From positions 124,001 through 188,000 of the forward strand of contig CAZFRM010000002.1 in the NCBI GenBank assembly GCA_964521255.1: a stretch of 64,000 nucleotides of DNA, in the 5' to 3' direction. Source of the stretch: ZC4RG29 sp964521255 (GTDB lineage Bacteria > Bacteroidota > Bacteroidia > Cytophagales > Cyclobacteriaceae). The notes under the pieces were generated by a model, which saw nothing but the letters and a program-made list of their open reading frames with translations, did not search any database and was not told the DNA's origin. Below, one piece after another: positions 53,279-61,704 of the stretch. The position numbers were made by a program, and so were the translations under genes. Positions within the stretch are counted from its first letter, which is position 1. Each line of letters begins with the position of its first letter.

Positions 53279-54059
53279 TCACTCCTGTTTGGCCTTCATT
53301 GTCTGCTTTGTGATGAGTCATTTAGCGGTACCTGTAATTTATGCTCAGTCCCCAATCAAGATTTCCGGGGCCGTGATTGACAAAGAGAGCAAGTCTCCTG
53401 TTCCCTACGTGCATATCTATACAAAGAACTCCAGTCAAGGTACGACGACTGACGAACGTGGCCATTTTGCTATTATCATTGACCGGTCTGATACACTAAT
53501 ATTTTCTTCTGTGGGCTTTGACAAGTATCGGCTACATCTTAAAAGCGATGATGCACGAAGTGTTTATCATGTAATTATTGAGATGAATTCCAAAACCTAT
53601 GAACTCGAACCCGTTGTGGTGAATGCGTTCATGAGTTTTGATGAATTCAAGAAAGAGGTATTAGATCTTCACATGCCTGCCGAGAAAAACGAATTTAGTC
53701 TCAACATTCCCAAAGGCTACACACTACCACCGGAGAATGGAGACGGAAGTATGTTAAATCCATCTGTCAGGTTAAAGGGACCTGTATCGGCTTTGTATGA
53801 TCTTTTTAGTAAAGAAGGTAAGCAGAGAGATAAATTGGAATTGTACAGGAAACAGAGGCGAAATGAAATAATCATTGAATCAAAGTATAACCTGGATGTT
53901 GTAAAAAAGGTAACGCACTTAAATGAGAAAGATGCAAAACGTTTTCTGGATTGGTGTAAATTTGAAGACGACTACATCCTTAGCGCATCCGATTATGATC
54001 TTGCTGTCGCGATGCTGAAATGCCTGGATGAATTTCATAAAGCTGATTCAATACGTTGA
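53238..54059 (+). CDS. Secreted protein with carboxypeptidase-like regulatory (CarboxypepD_reg) domain
   Basis: The start is uncertain: ATG at 53238 gives 273 residues with a long signal peptide ending VIYAQ, and overlaps the macro gene by 41 nt; ATG at 53313 gives a shorter version. After the signal comes the beta-sandwich ISGAVIDKESKSPVPYVHIY, then GTTTDERGHFAIII and FSSVGFDKYRLHL, the usual CarboxypepD_reg/CNA-B-like unit. The C-terminal half (LYDLFSKEGKQRDKLELYRK) belongs to a Bacteroidota-specific family of exported proteins without known function. It overlaps the next start (TGATG). Confidence 0.72.
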   Translation: MTKTLRSILLFWANHSCLAFIVCFVMSHLAVPVIYAQSPIKISGAVIDKESKSPVPYVHIYTKNSSQGTTTDERGHFAIIIDRSDTLIFSSVGFDKYRLHLKSDDARSVYHVIIEMNSKTYELEPVVVNAFMSFDEFKKEVLDLHMPAEKNEFSLNIPKGYTLPPENGDGSMLNPSVRLKGPVSALYDLFSKEGKQRDKLELYRKQRRNEIIIESKYNLDVVKKVTHLNEKDAKRFLDWCKFEDDYILSASDYDLAVAMLKCLDEFHKADSIR

Positions 54060-54730
54060 TGAATTATTTTTTTTGTTGCCTGCTTTCAGTGTTTTTTATT
54101 TCCGCTCATGCACAGTACAAGTATGGTCTTCAGCCATTAACTTTCAACGAGTACCAGAAACAGGTAAAATCGGATTCAAACAAAGAACTAATAGATCTTG
54201 AAAAATTTATTCCAGGTATCGTTTTAGATATTCGTTACGCAACGACCAATAATTTCACAGGAGAAAAGATTTACAATCAACCAAGGGCATTTGCCATTCG
54301 ACCGGTGGCAGAAGCTCTAAAGAAAGCGCAGGCAGAATTTTCTAAACACAATGTGGGCATAAAAATATTTGATGCTTACCGTCCCTACGCAGCAACCGTA
54401 AAATTTTACGAAGTTTATCGAGACACAAATTTTGTTGCCTCACCTTATCGGGGTTCACGACACAATCGCGGATGCGCTATTGACATGACATTAATTGATT
54501 TGAAAACAAAAAAAGAGTTGAAGATGCCAACCGGCTACGATGCTTTTGTCAAAGAAGCACGGCCTGATTTTCCTTTGCAAGATCCCGAAGTGAAAAAAAA
54601 TCGCAGTTTAATAATTGATGTTATGAACAAATGTGGTTTTCGTGTGAACTCCGCCGAGTGGTGGCATTTTGATTTTCGTGGTTATCAAAAATATCCTGTG
54701 TTGGATATTGCGTTTGAGGAATTGGATTGA
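54059..54730 (+). CDS. D-alanyl-D-alanine dipeptidase (M15D, VanX-like)
   Basis: The 223-residue protein has a short signal peptide and the M15D zinc site: SRHNRGCAIDMTL (His and Asp of the HxxxxxxD motif) and ECAEWWHFDFRG-type EWWHFDFRG with the catalytic Glu and third ligand His. The YRPYAATVKFYEV segment is also typical. It hydrolyses D-Ala-D-Ala dipeptides; the exported forms recycle peptidoglycan. It need not imply vancomycin resistance, as no vanH or vanA is nearby. The ATG at 54059 is used instead of an overlapping TTG. Confidence 0.9.
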   Translation: MNYFFCCLLSVFFISAHAQYKYGLQPLTFNEYQKQVKSDSNKELIDLEKFIPGIVLDIRYATTNNFTGEKIYNQPRAFAIRPVAEALKKAQAEFSKHNVGIKIFDAYRPYAATVKFYEVYRDTNFVASPYRGSRHNRGCAIDMTLIDLKTKKELKMPTGYDAFVKEARPDFPLQDPEVKKNRSLIIDVMNKCGFRVNSAEWWHFDFRGYQKYPVLDIAFEELD

Positions 54731-54763
54731 TTGCTGATTGCCGTAAAAGTCTTAAATTGCTAT

Positions 54764-54985
54764 ATGGACTACAAGGAACATATTGAGATAAATCCCGGGA
54801 TAAGATTTGGAAGGCCATGCATAAAGGGTACCCGCATTTCCGTTTATGATGTTTTGGGTTGGTTAGCTTCCGGAATGTCGTTTGAGGAGATACTTGAGGA
54901 TTTTCCTCAAATAAATAAGCAGCAGATACTTGCTTGCCTGGCTTATTCAGCTGACCGGGAGAGGAAATCGAAAGTTGTTGTTTGA
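54764..54985 (+). CDS. DUF433 antitoxin-like protein
   Basis: The 73-residue protein matches DUF433 (VapB45-like): HIEINPGIRFGRPCIKGTRI followed by SVYDVLGWLASGMSFEEILE and DFPQINKQQILACLAYSADR. These proteins are winged-helix antitoxins for DUF5615 PIN-like toxins. The downstream toxin gene is broken. The ATG at 54764 is used because upstream in-frame residues have no family match. Confidence 0.88.
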   Translation: MDYKEHIEINPGIRFGRPCIKGTRISVYDVLGWLASGMSFEEILEDFPQINKQQILACLAYSADRERKSKVVV

Positions 54986-55004
54986 TGATCCTTGCCAAAA
55001 ATAA

Positions 55005-55243
55005 ATGACTCTCATCTTCGACGAAAATATTTCCTACAGAATACTAAAAAAGGTTCAAACGAATTTCCCCGGATGTTTGCATGTTACTGATGTCCGCCCA
55101 GCATTAAGAGTGACTTTGAAATTGTGTGGTTAAGATTTGGTAATTCTTCAACAAATTATATTCTTCAAAGACTCCTAGAGAAAAGATCAGAGATTTTATC
55201 ATTTTTTGATCTCGAAGAAATAGGGATGCTTGAGATCTACTAA
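55005..55243 (+). pseudogene. Remnant of a DUF5615 (PIN-like) toxin
   Basis: The frame from 55005 begins MTLIFDENISYRILKKVQTN and FPGCLHVTDV, the usual DUF5615 N-terminus, and then stops early. In another frame, from about 55107, the family C-terminus is still legible: SDFEIVWLRFGNSSTNYILQ, then RLLEKRSEILSFFDLEEIGM. The middle of the domain, which carries catalytic acidic residues (IWxYA...VTKDxDF), is missing. The toxin was thus lost by internal deletion and frameshift while the adjoining antitoxin stayed open. Confidence 0.8.
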
Positions 55244-55299
55244 GTATAATACGTCATTTCCAGTACAGGAAATTTCTTTCGAAGTGTTGAGAAATTATT

Positions 55300-55480
55300 C
55301 AGGAGGCTCCTACGGAGCCATTATTTCTTGTATAACTTTATCTTCTATAAACAGGAAGCTCCTATGGAGCTTTTATGAACTTGATAGTGTGTATTGAACT
55401 CCAACAACAATCAACTCCGTAGGAGTTTCCTGTCTATAGAATTGATACCTTGCAGGCTCTGGCTCCGTAGGAGCCTCCTG
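55300..55480. repeat. Nested inverted-repeat element (GGCTCCTACGGAGCC family)
   Basis: The outer arms 55300-55319 and 55461-55480 are perfect 20-bp inverse complements (CAGGAGGCTCCTACGGAGCC). The inner arms 55343-55369 and 55415-55441 match at 24 of 27 positions and share the CAGGAA.CTCCTA.GGAG text. The whole 181 bp would fold into a double cruciform and has no ORF. It lies in the 289-nt interval between the toxin remnant and the MazG-like gene; nothing else is seen there. Confidence 0.75.
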
Positions 55481-55532
55481 AAAAGAGGAAATATCAGAAT
55501 GTTTTCAATTTAGAATTGAATTATATTTTTTC

Positions 55533-55862
55533 ATGACTATACACGAAGCTCAACAACAAGTTGACCAATGGATCAATACAACCGGAGTTCGTTACTTTAA
55601 TGAACTTACCAACATGGCCATCTTAACGGAAGAAGTAGGCGAAGTGGCACGCATCATTGCACGTCGTTACGGAGAGCAATCAGAAAAAACTTCCGACAAA
55701 GACAAGGATCTCGGCGATGAGATGGCGGATGTATTGTGGGTTTTAATTTGCCTTGCCAATCAAACCGGTATTGATCTCACCGAAGCTTTTAAAAAGAACC
55801 TCAAAAAGAAATCGCTTCGCGATAAGGATCGGCATAAGAAAAACAAAAAGTTAAAAAGGTAA
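55533..55862 (+). CDS. MazG-like nucleotide pyrophosphohydrolase
   Basis: The 109-residue protein holds the MazG metal-binding signature EEVGEVARIIARRYGEQ (about residues 31-47) and GDEMADVLWVLICLANQTGI (about 70-89), i.e. the ExxE...ExxD pattern. Such enzymes hydrolyse (d)NTPs or modified nucleotides to monophosphates. It is the short, one-domain form found as a house-cleaning enzyme in Bacteroidota. The Lys-rich C-terminus is unusual but not informative. Confidence 0.9.
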   Translation: MTIHEAQQQVDQWINTTGVRYFNELTNMAILTEEVGEVARIIARRYGEQSEKTSDKDKDLGDEMADVLWVLICLANQTGIDLTEAFKKNLKKKSLRDKDRHKKNKKLKR

Positions 55863-56036
55863 AATCAGATGTGAGATGTGAGAATTTAGATATGAGAATC
55901 TAAGAGGGAGAGCATATTTCTAAAGAGAGCCTTACATCATTGACCTTCCATTTTACAGCAACCTTCTCTATCTTTACAGACATGCTTCGTACAAATGAAA
56001 AATATCCCATAAATCAGTTCTTTTAAATAAACGAAT

Positions 56037-56264
56037 ATGGAAAGTATACACTTGAATATTAATCTTAGTTTTCAGCAATTGGTAGATGTAGTAAAGCAAC
56101 TTTCTCCGGATGAAAAGTTAAAATTGAATGAGGTGATTTGGAGTGAGAACATGGATATACCTATTGAACACCAACGATTGGTTTTAGACCGTATAGAAAA
56201 AGTCAAACAAAATCCTGAAAGAATGTTGGATTGGACGGAAGCTTCAAAAAAGCTTAAGCCCTGA
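56037..56264 (+). CDS. Addiction-module antitoxin-like protein (ParD/CHP02574-like)
   Basis: The 75-residue protein starts with a SFQQLVDVVKQLSPDEKLKL segment, then has a helix and ends DRIEKVKQNPERMLDWTEAS. The ERxxxxxxNPxxxxxWxE pattern is typical of short addiction-module components that precede RelE/ParE toxins. It ends 3 nt before the toxin remnant. The call rests on length, pattern and location. Confidence 0.72.
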   Translation: MESIHLNINLSFQQLVDVVKQLSPDEKLKLNEVIWSENMDIPIEHQRLVLDRIEKVKQNPERMLDWTEASKKLKP

Positions 56265-56267
56265 CAA

Positions 56268-56480
56268 ATGACCAGGTATAAAATTAAAATTGAATCTGAG
56301 GCCCTACAGGATATTCAAAATGCAACCGATTGGTACAACGAGCAATTACAAGGTCTGGGTTCACGCTTTCAAAAACAGATAATATCACAAATCAATTCGC
56401 TGAAAAAGAATCCAATGGTTTTGCCATTCGATACAACGAGGTACACTGCATGCTTGTTAAAAAATTTCCGTTTCCATTAG
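56268..56480 (+). pseudogene. RelE/ParE-type toxin, frameshifted and truncated
   Basis: Residues 1-49 (MTRYKIKIESEALQDIQNAT, WYNEQLQGLGSRFQKQIISQ) are a normal ParE N-terminus. After KKNP the frame shifts near 56415-56420. In the other frame the family continuation is readable as FAIRYNEVHCMLVKKFPFPL before it stops at about 56489. The usual catalytic C-terminal strand is missing, so the toxin is likely inactive while the antitoxin is open. Confidence 0.75.
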
Positions 56481-56735
56481 AAATCTGAAAATCTGGTTAG
56501 AAAGAAAAAAATAGTTTAAAATCACTTCTGATCTATTAAAGTTTAACGAGTCAACTGAAATAGAATTTTGACCAATTGATTTGAATGATTTTTCAATTAA
56601 TGCACCCATGAATACCTTCTCCTGCGATTTCTCATTGACCAATTGGTGTCCCTGTACAACAACTACATTTAAAATCTCAACTCCTAACAACTGTTCATGA
56701 AATAAAAATTTTTCACATTTATCTTGAATACTAAT

Positions 56736-56747
56736 CACAAATTTGTG
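56736..56747. promoter_or_regulatory. 12-bp perfect palindrome upstream of the ilv leader
   Basis: CACAAATTTGTG lies 25 nt before the leader-peptide ATG, a place that could be an operator or overlap the promoter. No other copy was noticed, and a random AT-rich palindrome of this size is possible. In 56481-56735 I see no gene that I can support; a minus-strand ORF there has no recognisable family. Confidence 0.25.
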
Positions 56748-56771
56748 AACCTTGTATTACTACAAAATTAT

Positions 56772-56894
56772 ATGTCGCACATATCACAAATATCCAAACA
56801 CTTGTCAGGCGCAGGATCACCTGTAAGCAACGGTTTGTTTGTGCTTGTGGTCAACGTCATCGTGCTACTGCTTCGAAAACAGGGGTGGAGATGA
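56772..56894 (+). CDS. Branched-chain leader peptide of the ilv attenuator (40 aa)
   Basis: The ORF from 56772 encodes 40 residues. Residues 22-34 (LFVLVVNVIVLLL) contain eleven Leu, Val or Ile codons out of 13, the three end products of the operon that follows. Codons 37-39 (CAG GGG TGG) hold GGGGTGG (56882-56888), which can pair with CCGCCCC (56925-56931), the 5' arm of the downstream terminator, with one G-U wobble. This is the classical design of an ilv leader peptide. When charged tRNAs are short, stalling in the Leu/Val/Ile run frees that segment and prevents termination. Confidence 0.86.
   Translation: MSHISQISKHLSGAGSPVSNGLFVLVVNVIVLLLRKQGWR
56882..56888 (+). promoter_or_regulatory. 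Antiterminator segment of the ilv attenuator
   Basis: GGGGTGG pairs with CCGCCCC at 56925-56931 (seven pairs, one G-U). It is located at the very end of the leader peptide, so a ribosome releasing at the stop codon would cover it and favour the terminator. Confidence 0.65.
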
Positions 56895-56922
56895 TATTGC
56901 TTTAACGAAAGAATTTATCATG

Positions 56923-56958
56923 AACCGCCCCGACAACCTCGGGGCGGTTTTGTTTTTT
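56923..56958 (+). terminator. Attenuator terminator of the ilv operon
   Basis: AACCGCCCCG (56923-56932) and CGGGGCGGTT (56940-56949) form a perfect 10-bp stem with a 7-nt loop, followed by TTTGTTTTTT. It is a strong intrinsic terminator located 30 nt before the ilvE start and thus inside the operon leader. Confidence 0.88.
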
Positions 56959-56987
56959 AGACGTTAGAACGAACTAACAATTGTTAT

Positions 56988-57875
56988 ATGTACTATAATG
57001 AAGACACGGTAATTTTTCTGAACGGCAAGTTCATCAAGGCTATTGATGCACATGTTGACCTGTTCAGTCAATCGCTTCATTATGGCTATGGTGTATTCGA
57101 AGGCATTCGTTCTTATCAAACGCAAAACGGCGTAAAGATCTTCAAGGCCAATGAACATTTTGAGCGATTGAAAAACAGTTGCTCTCTGGTGAACATACCC
57201 TTTGATTACAGCACCGATGAACTTGTACAAATCACGTATCAGGTACTCAGCAAAAATAATCTCACGGATGCCTACATCAGACCATTGGTGTATTGTAGTC
57301 CGAACATGAACCTCACACAGCCAAAAGATGTGTTTCTCATGATCTGTGCGTGGGAATGGGGCAAATACCTCGGCGACAAACCTGTTCGTCTTTGCATCTC
57401 TTCTTACCAACGTCCCAATCCTGAGTCCATCAAGGTAGAAGCGAAAGTAACGGGTCATTATGTGAATGGAATTCTCGCTACCAGTGAAGCAAAAGTAAGA
57501 GGCTACGATGAAGCCCTCATGCTCGACATGAACGGTTATGTGGCGCAAGCGCCAAGCACAAATCTGTTCATCGAGAAGAATGGCGAATTGATTACGCCAC
57601 CAAAAGGTCATATCCTTCCGGGCATAACACGATCCATCGTGATGAACATCTGCCGTGAACTTGATATTCCGGTAACGGAAAAGCTGATCAGCATCGAAGA
57701 ACTGGAAACTGCAGAGAGTGCATTTCTTTGCAGCACCGGTGCGGAGATCGCAGGTGTAGAGTCTATCGATGCAAAACCTTTTAAGAAAAAATGGGAAGAC
57801 AGCATAGGCGCATTGATACAGGAAGCGTATCGCAGCCAGGTATTAGAGAAGTCATTTAGTTACGTAATTATATAG
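56988..57875 (+). CDS. ilvE: Branched-chain amino acid aminotransferase
   Basis: The 295-residue fold-type IV aminotransferase performs the last step in Leu, Ile and Val synthesis. It starts with ALHYGYGVFEGIRSY-like SLHYGYGVFEGIRSYQTQNG, has the PLP lysine at K153 in EAKVTGHYVN, and the signature EALMLDMNGYVAQAPSTNLF followed by LITPPKGHILPGITRS. It is the first gene after the attenuator, followed after 13 nt by ilvD. Confidence 0.95.
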   Translation: MYYNEDTVIFLNGKFIKAIDAHVDLFSQSLHYGYGVFEGIRSYQTQNGVKIFKANEHFERLKNSCSLVNIPFDYSTDELVQITYQVLSKNNLTDAYIRPLVYCSPNMNLTQPKDVFLMICAWEWGKYLGDKPVRLCISSYQRPNPESIKVEAKVTGHYVNGILATSEAKVRGYDEALMLDMNGYVAQAPSTNLFIEKNGELITPPKGHILPGITRSIVMNICRELDIPVTEKLISIEELETAESAFLCSTGAEIAGVESIDAKPFKKKWEDSIGALIQEAYRSQVLEKSFSYVII

Positions 57876-57888
57876 AGGAATTTTTTAA

Positions 57889-59568
57889 ATGGAGTTGAAT
57901 AAGTATAGCAAGACATTAACACAGGACGAAACCCTGCCCGCCGCACAGGCCATGCTTTATGGCGTTGGTCTTACAGACGAAGACATGAAGAAAGCGCAGG
58001 TAGGAATTGTGAGCACAGGGTATGATGGGAACACGTGTAACATGCATTTGAATGCGCTTGCACAAGACGTAAAAACATCCGTTTGGGATAACGAACTCGT
58101 GGGATTGATCTTTAACACCATCGGGGTAAGCGATGGCATGAGCAATGGAACAGAAGGCATGCGCTATTCATTAGTGAGCCGCGAGATCATTGCTGATTCT
58201 ATAGAAGCTGTATGTGGTGCACAATATTATGATGGTCTCATTGCTGTTGTAGGATGTGATAAAAATATGCCCGGCGCACTCATCGCTATGGGAAGGTTGA
58301 ACCGTCCATCAATTATGGTATATGGAGGAACAATTGCCGGAGGCGACTGGAAAGGAAAAGAACTTAACATCATCTCAGCATTTGAAGCATTGGGAGAAAA
58401 GCTTGCGGGCAAATTAAGTCCGGAAGATTTTAAAGGTATTGTTAAAAATTCCTGTCCAGGTGCAGGCGCATGCGGCGGAATGTATACTGCCAACACAATG
58501 GCCTCCGCTATTGAAGCATTGGGAATGTCGTTGCCTTACTCATCTTCAAATCCTGCAACAAGCAAAGACAAGAAAGACGAATGTGCCGCAGCCGGAAAAG
58601 CCATTAAGAAATTATTAGAGCTGGACCTGAAGCCGCGCGATATCATGACGCACAAAGCGTTTGAAAATGCAATCACAGTGGTGATGGTATTGGGCGGATC
58701 AACGAATGCTGTTCTTCACCTGATCGCAATGGCAAAATCTGCCGGTGTAAAAATCACTCAGGAAGATTTCCAACGCATCTCTGACAAAACACCTTTGCTT
58801 GCCGACTTCAAGCCCAGTGGAAAATACCTGATGGATGCGCTTCATAAAGTTGGTGGCGTTCCTTCCGTGATGAAATATCTTCTTGAAAAAGGTTTCCTTC
58901 ATGGTGATTGCATGACAGTAACCGGAAAGACCATAGCTGAAAATGTTAAGGCTGCTCCATCACTGGACTTCAATAAACAGGATATTATTTATCCGATTGA
59001 GCGTCCGTTAAAGGAAACAGCGCACTTGCAAATTCTCTATGGCAATCTCGCGGAGAAAGGTTCTGTAGCGAAGATCACCGGTAAAGAAGGTGAAAAATTT
59101 AAAGGCACGGCACGCGTGTTTAATGGTGAATTTGAACTGGTCGATGGGATCGCCAGCGGTCGTGTAAAAGCCGGTGATGTTGTAGTAATACGATATGTCG
59201 GACCACGTGGTGCACCCGGAATGCCGGAGATGTTAAAACCAACTTCTGCCATCATGGGTGCTGGTCTTGGTAAAAGCGTAGCGATGATCACGGACGGTCG
59301 CTTCTCTGGTGGGTCACATGGTTTTCTCATTGGTCACATTACACCCGAAGCACATGAAGGAGGATTGATCGGATTAGTTGAAGACAATGATATCATTGAG
59401 ATTGACGTCAAAAAAAATACACTCAATCTCCTCGTAGACGAACAGACCATTGCCAAACGTAAAGCAGCCTGGAAACAACCCGGGTTGAAAGCTAAAAACG
59501 GAATTTTATTAAAGTATGCAAAACAAGTAAAAACTGCTGCCGATGGATGCGTTACTGACGAAGACTAA
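57889..59568 (+). CDS. ilvD: Dihydroxy-acid dehydratase
   Basis: The 559-residue Fe-S enzyme dehydrates 2,3-dihydroxy-isovalerate and -methylvalerate. Cysteines that bind the cluster are visible in VVGCDKNMPGALIAMGRLN and KNSCPGAGACGGMYTANTMA, with a third in GNTCNMHL near the N-terminus. The C-terminal GRFSGGSHGFLIGHITPEA block is also typical. It overlaps ilvB by 26 nt. Confidence 0.96.
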   Translation: MELNKYSKTLTQDETLPAAQAMLYGVGLTDEDMKKAQVGIVSTGYDGNTCNMHLNALAQDVKTSVWDNELVGLIFNTIGVSDGMSNGTEGMRYSLVSREIIADSIEAVCGAQYYDGLIAVVGCDKNMPGALIAMGRLNRPSIMVYGGTIAGGDWKGKELNIISAFEALGEKLAGKLSPEDFKGIVKNSCPGAGACGGMYTANTMASAIEALGMSLPYSSSNPATSKDKKDECAAAGKAIKKLLELDLKPRDIMTHKAFENAITVVMVLGGSTNAVLHLIAMAKSAGVKITQEDFQRISDKTPLLADFKPSGKYLMDALHKVGGVPSVMKYLLEKGFLHGDCMTVTGKTIAENVKAAPSLDFNKQDIIYPIERPLKETAHLQILYGNLAEKGSVAKITGKEGEKFKGTARVFNGEFELVDGIASGRVKAGDVVVIRYVGPRGAPGMPEMLKPTSAIMGAGLGKSVAMITDGRFSGGSHGFLIGHITPEAHEGGLIGLVEDNDIIEIDVKKNTLNLLVDEQTIAKRKAAWKQPGLKAKNGILLKYAKQVKTAADGCVTDED

Positions 59569-61300
59569 AACAGGAAAACAAAACGAAGTTGAACCGAAAA
59601 AGCAAATCTCCGGATCGGAGGTCTTGCTTCGTTCGCTGGTGGCAGAAGGTGTGAAAACGATCTTCGGTTATCCTGGAGGAGCCATCATGCCCGTGTATGA
59701 TGCCCTGTACCACTATGCTGATAAACTAAATCACATATTAGTAAGACATGAACAAGGTGCGATACACGCCGCACAAGGTTTTGCACGTGTAAGTGGCAAG
59801 CCCGGTGTTGTATTTGCTACTTCTGGTCCCGGCGCTACCAACCTGGTCACCGGACTTGCTGATGCCCTCATTGATTCTACACCTGTGGTCTGTATAACGG
59901 GACAGGTATTTGCTCATTTACTGGGAACCGATGCGTTTCAGGAAACAGATGTAATGAACACTACCATTCCGGTTACCAAATGGAATATACAAGTTGCCGA
60001 AGCGAAAGATATTGCCCCTGCTGTAGCGAAAGCATTTTACATTGCTTCATCAGGTCGGCCGGGACCCGTGTTGATTGACATTACAAAGAATGCTCAAAAC
60101 GAAATGATCGAAGCGGTTGAATATGAGAAATGCAATAAGATCAGAACATATAGGCCCACCCCCACTTTACAAATGTCGGAAGTGGACGCTGCCGTTGAAT
60201 TGATCAACAATGCGAAGAGGCCATACATTCTTGCGGGCCAGGGAATTTTATTGTCAGGCGCCAGTGAAGAATTGAAAGCTTTTTCCGAGAAAACAGGAAT
60301 ACCAGTAGCCTGTACTTTATTAGGCCTGGGAAGTTTCCCTACTGATCATCCCAACTATGTAGGCTTTCTCGGCATGCATGGAAATTACGGACCAAACATA
60401 CTCACCAACGAATGTGATGTGTTGATTGGTATAGGAATGCGTTTTGATGATCGTGTAACCGGAAATGTCTCCAAGTACGCAACGCAGGCAAAAGTTATTC
60501 ATATCGAAATTGATAAAGCTGAGATTAACAAAATCATTAAAGCTGAAGTAGCGGTGAATGCTGATGCCAAAGAAGCATTGCAGGCATTGATAGGAAAGGT
60601 TAAACCGAATCAGCATAAAGATTGGGTACAGAAATTCCATGATCTGAACGAGATCGAAAATCAAAAGATCATTCAAAAAGAATGCAAGCCAAATTGTGAA
60701 CAACTTACTATGGCTGAAGCGATTCATCAGTTAACAGAAATAACGAAAGGCGAAGCGATTCTCGTAACCGATGTAGGTCAACATCAAATGACTGCATCCC
60801 GGTATTACAAGTTTAAAAATCCCCGGACTAACGTAACCTCTGGCGGCGCAGGAACGATGGGTTTTGCTTTGCCGGCCGCTATGGGCGCTAAAATGGGTTC
60901 TGACAAACAAGTTGTAGCCGTAATTGGTGACGGAGGATACCAAATGACGGTGCAGGAACTTGGCACCATCATGCAATATGATATTCCTGTCAAGATCATG
61001 GTGTTGAATAACAGCTTCCTCGGTATGGTTCGCCAGTGGCAACAGCTCTTCCATGAAAAACGATATTCGTTTACAGAGATGATAAACCCCGACTTTGTAA
61101 AAATTGCTCAAGCCTATAACATTCCCGCCAGAAAAGTGGAAAGGCGTGAAGAGTTACAGGACGCCGTTAAGGAAATGATGAATTCAAAAACAGCTTACTT
61201 CCTTGAAGTTGTTGTAGGCAAAGAAGACAATGTATTCCCTATGGTACCTGCAGGTGGTTGTGTATCGGATGTTTTGTTGGAACCACCAACCAAGAAATAA
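59543..61300 (+). CDS. ilvB: Acetolactate synthase, large (catalytic) subunit
   Basis: The 585-residue thiamine-diphosphate enzyme makes acetolactate and acetohydroxybutyrate. The catalytic Glu lies in VRHEQGAIHAAQGFARVSG, the FAD/ThDP-interacting parts in GPGATNLVTGLADAL and VFGMHGNYGPN-like GFLGMHGNYGPN, and the ThDP-binding motif in GDGGYQMTVQELGTIMQYDI with NNSFLGMVRQWQQLF. It starts within the 3' end of ilvD and is followed by ilvN after 9 nt. Confidence 0.96.
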   Translation: MDALLTKTKTGKQNEVEPKKQISGSEVLLRSLVAEGVKTIFGYPGGAIMPVYDALYHYADKLNHILVRHEQGAIHAAQGFARVSGKPGVVFATSGPGATNLVTGLADALIDSTPVVCITGQVFAHLLGTDAFQETDVMNTTIPVTKWNIQVAEAKDIAPAVAKAFYIASSGRPGPVLIDITKNAQNEMIEAVEYEKCNKIRTYRPTPTLQMSEVDAAVELINNAKRPYILAGQGILLSGASEELKAFSEKTGIPVACTLLGLGSFPTDHPNYVGFLGMHGNYGPNILTNECDVLIGIGMRFDDRVTGNVSKYATQAKVIHIEIDKAEINKIIKAEVAVNADAKEALQALIGKVKPNQHKDWVQKFHDLNEIENQKIIQKECKPNCEQLTMAEAIHQLTEITKGEAILVTDVGQHQMTASRYYKFKNPRTNVTSGGAGTMGFALPAAMGAKMGSDKQVVAVIGDGGYQMTVQELGTIMQYDIPVKIMVLNNSFLGMVRQWQQLFHEKRYSFTEMINPDFVKIAQAYNIPARKVERREELQDAVKEMMNSKTAYFLEVVVGKEDNVFPMVPAGGCVSDVLLEPPTKK

Positions 61301-61309
61301 ATAAAGACT

Positions 61310-61639
61310 ATGAATGCTCAACGTGAAATGAAAAAAGAATTCACCCTTGAACTGATGGCCGACAATAACTTTACCGTTCTTAACCGGATTGTAAATGTAT
61401 TGAACCGCCGTCGTGTGCGCATAAAGAAGCTGATCGCCCACGAGATGGAAGGCGATTTTTACAGAGGAGGAGCGATTCTCCTGCTTTATACTACAGATGA
61501 TTTGATGGAAAAAGTAAAACATCAACTGGAGAAACTCATCGAAGTGGAGTACGCTAACTATTATGAGGGAAGCGATGCTTACTACGAACGCAGTGAGAAG
61601 CACGGATGCAGAATTCCGGAAGAAAAATTAGCGAATTAG
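61310..61639 (+). CDS. ilvN: Acetolactate synthase, small (regulatory) subunit, one ACT domain
   Basis: The 109-residue protein contains one ACT-like fold (TLELMADNNFTVLNRIVNVL at residues 12-31, then RRRVRIKKLIAHEM), matching the N-terminal valine-binding domain of IlvN/IlvH. The usual C-terminal domain of about 80 residues in E. coli IlvH is absent, replaced by a short Tyr-rich tail. Short forms are common in Bacteroidota. It should activate IlvB and mediate feedback inhibition. Confidence 0.9.
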   Translation: MNAQREMKKEFTLELMADNNFTVLNRIVNVLNRRRVRIKKLIAHEMEGDFYRGGAILLLYTTDDLMEKVKHQLEKLIEVEYANYYEGSDAYYERSEKHGCRIPEEKLAN

Positions 61640-61704
61640 CAAATGTGCTGATTAGCGAATGAAATGAAACAAATAACTTAATAACAAATAACCAATAACT
61701 AATT

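Noticed and set aside
54059..54730. Vancomycin resistance locus (VanX)
   Set aside because: The M15D dipeptidase is exported and no vanH, vanA or vanRS genes are nearby, so a peptidoglycan recycling role is more likely.
56457..56738. 93-codon minus-strand ORF
   Set aside because: No recognisable family, unclear start, and it overlaps the toxin remnant; not supported as a gene.
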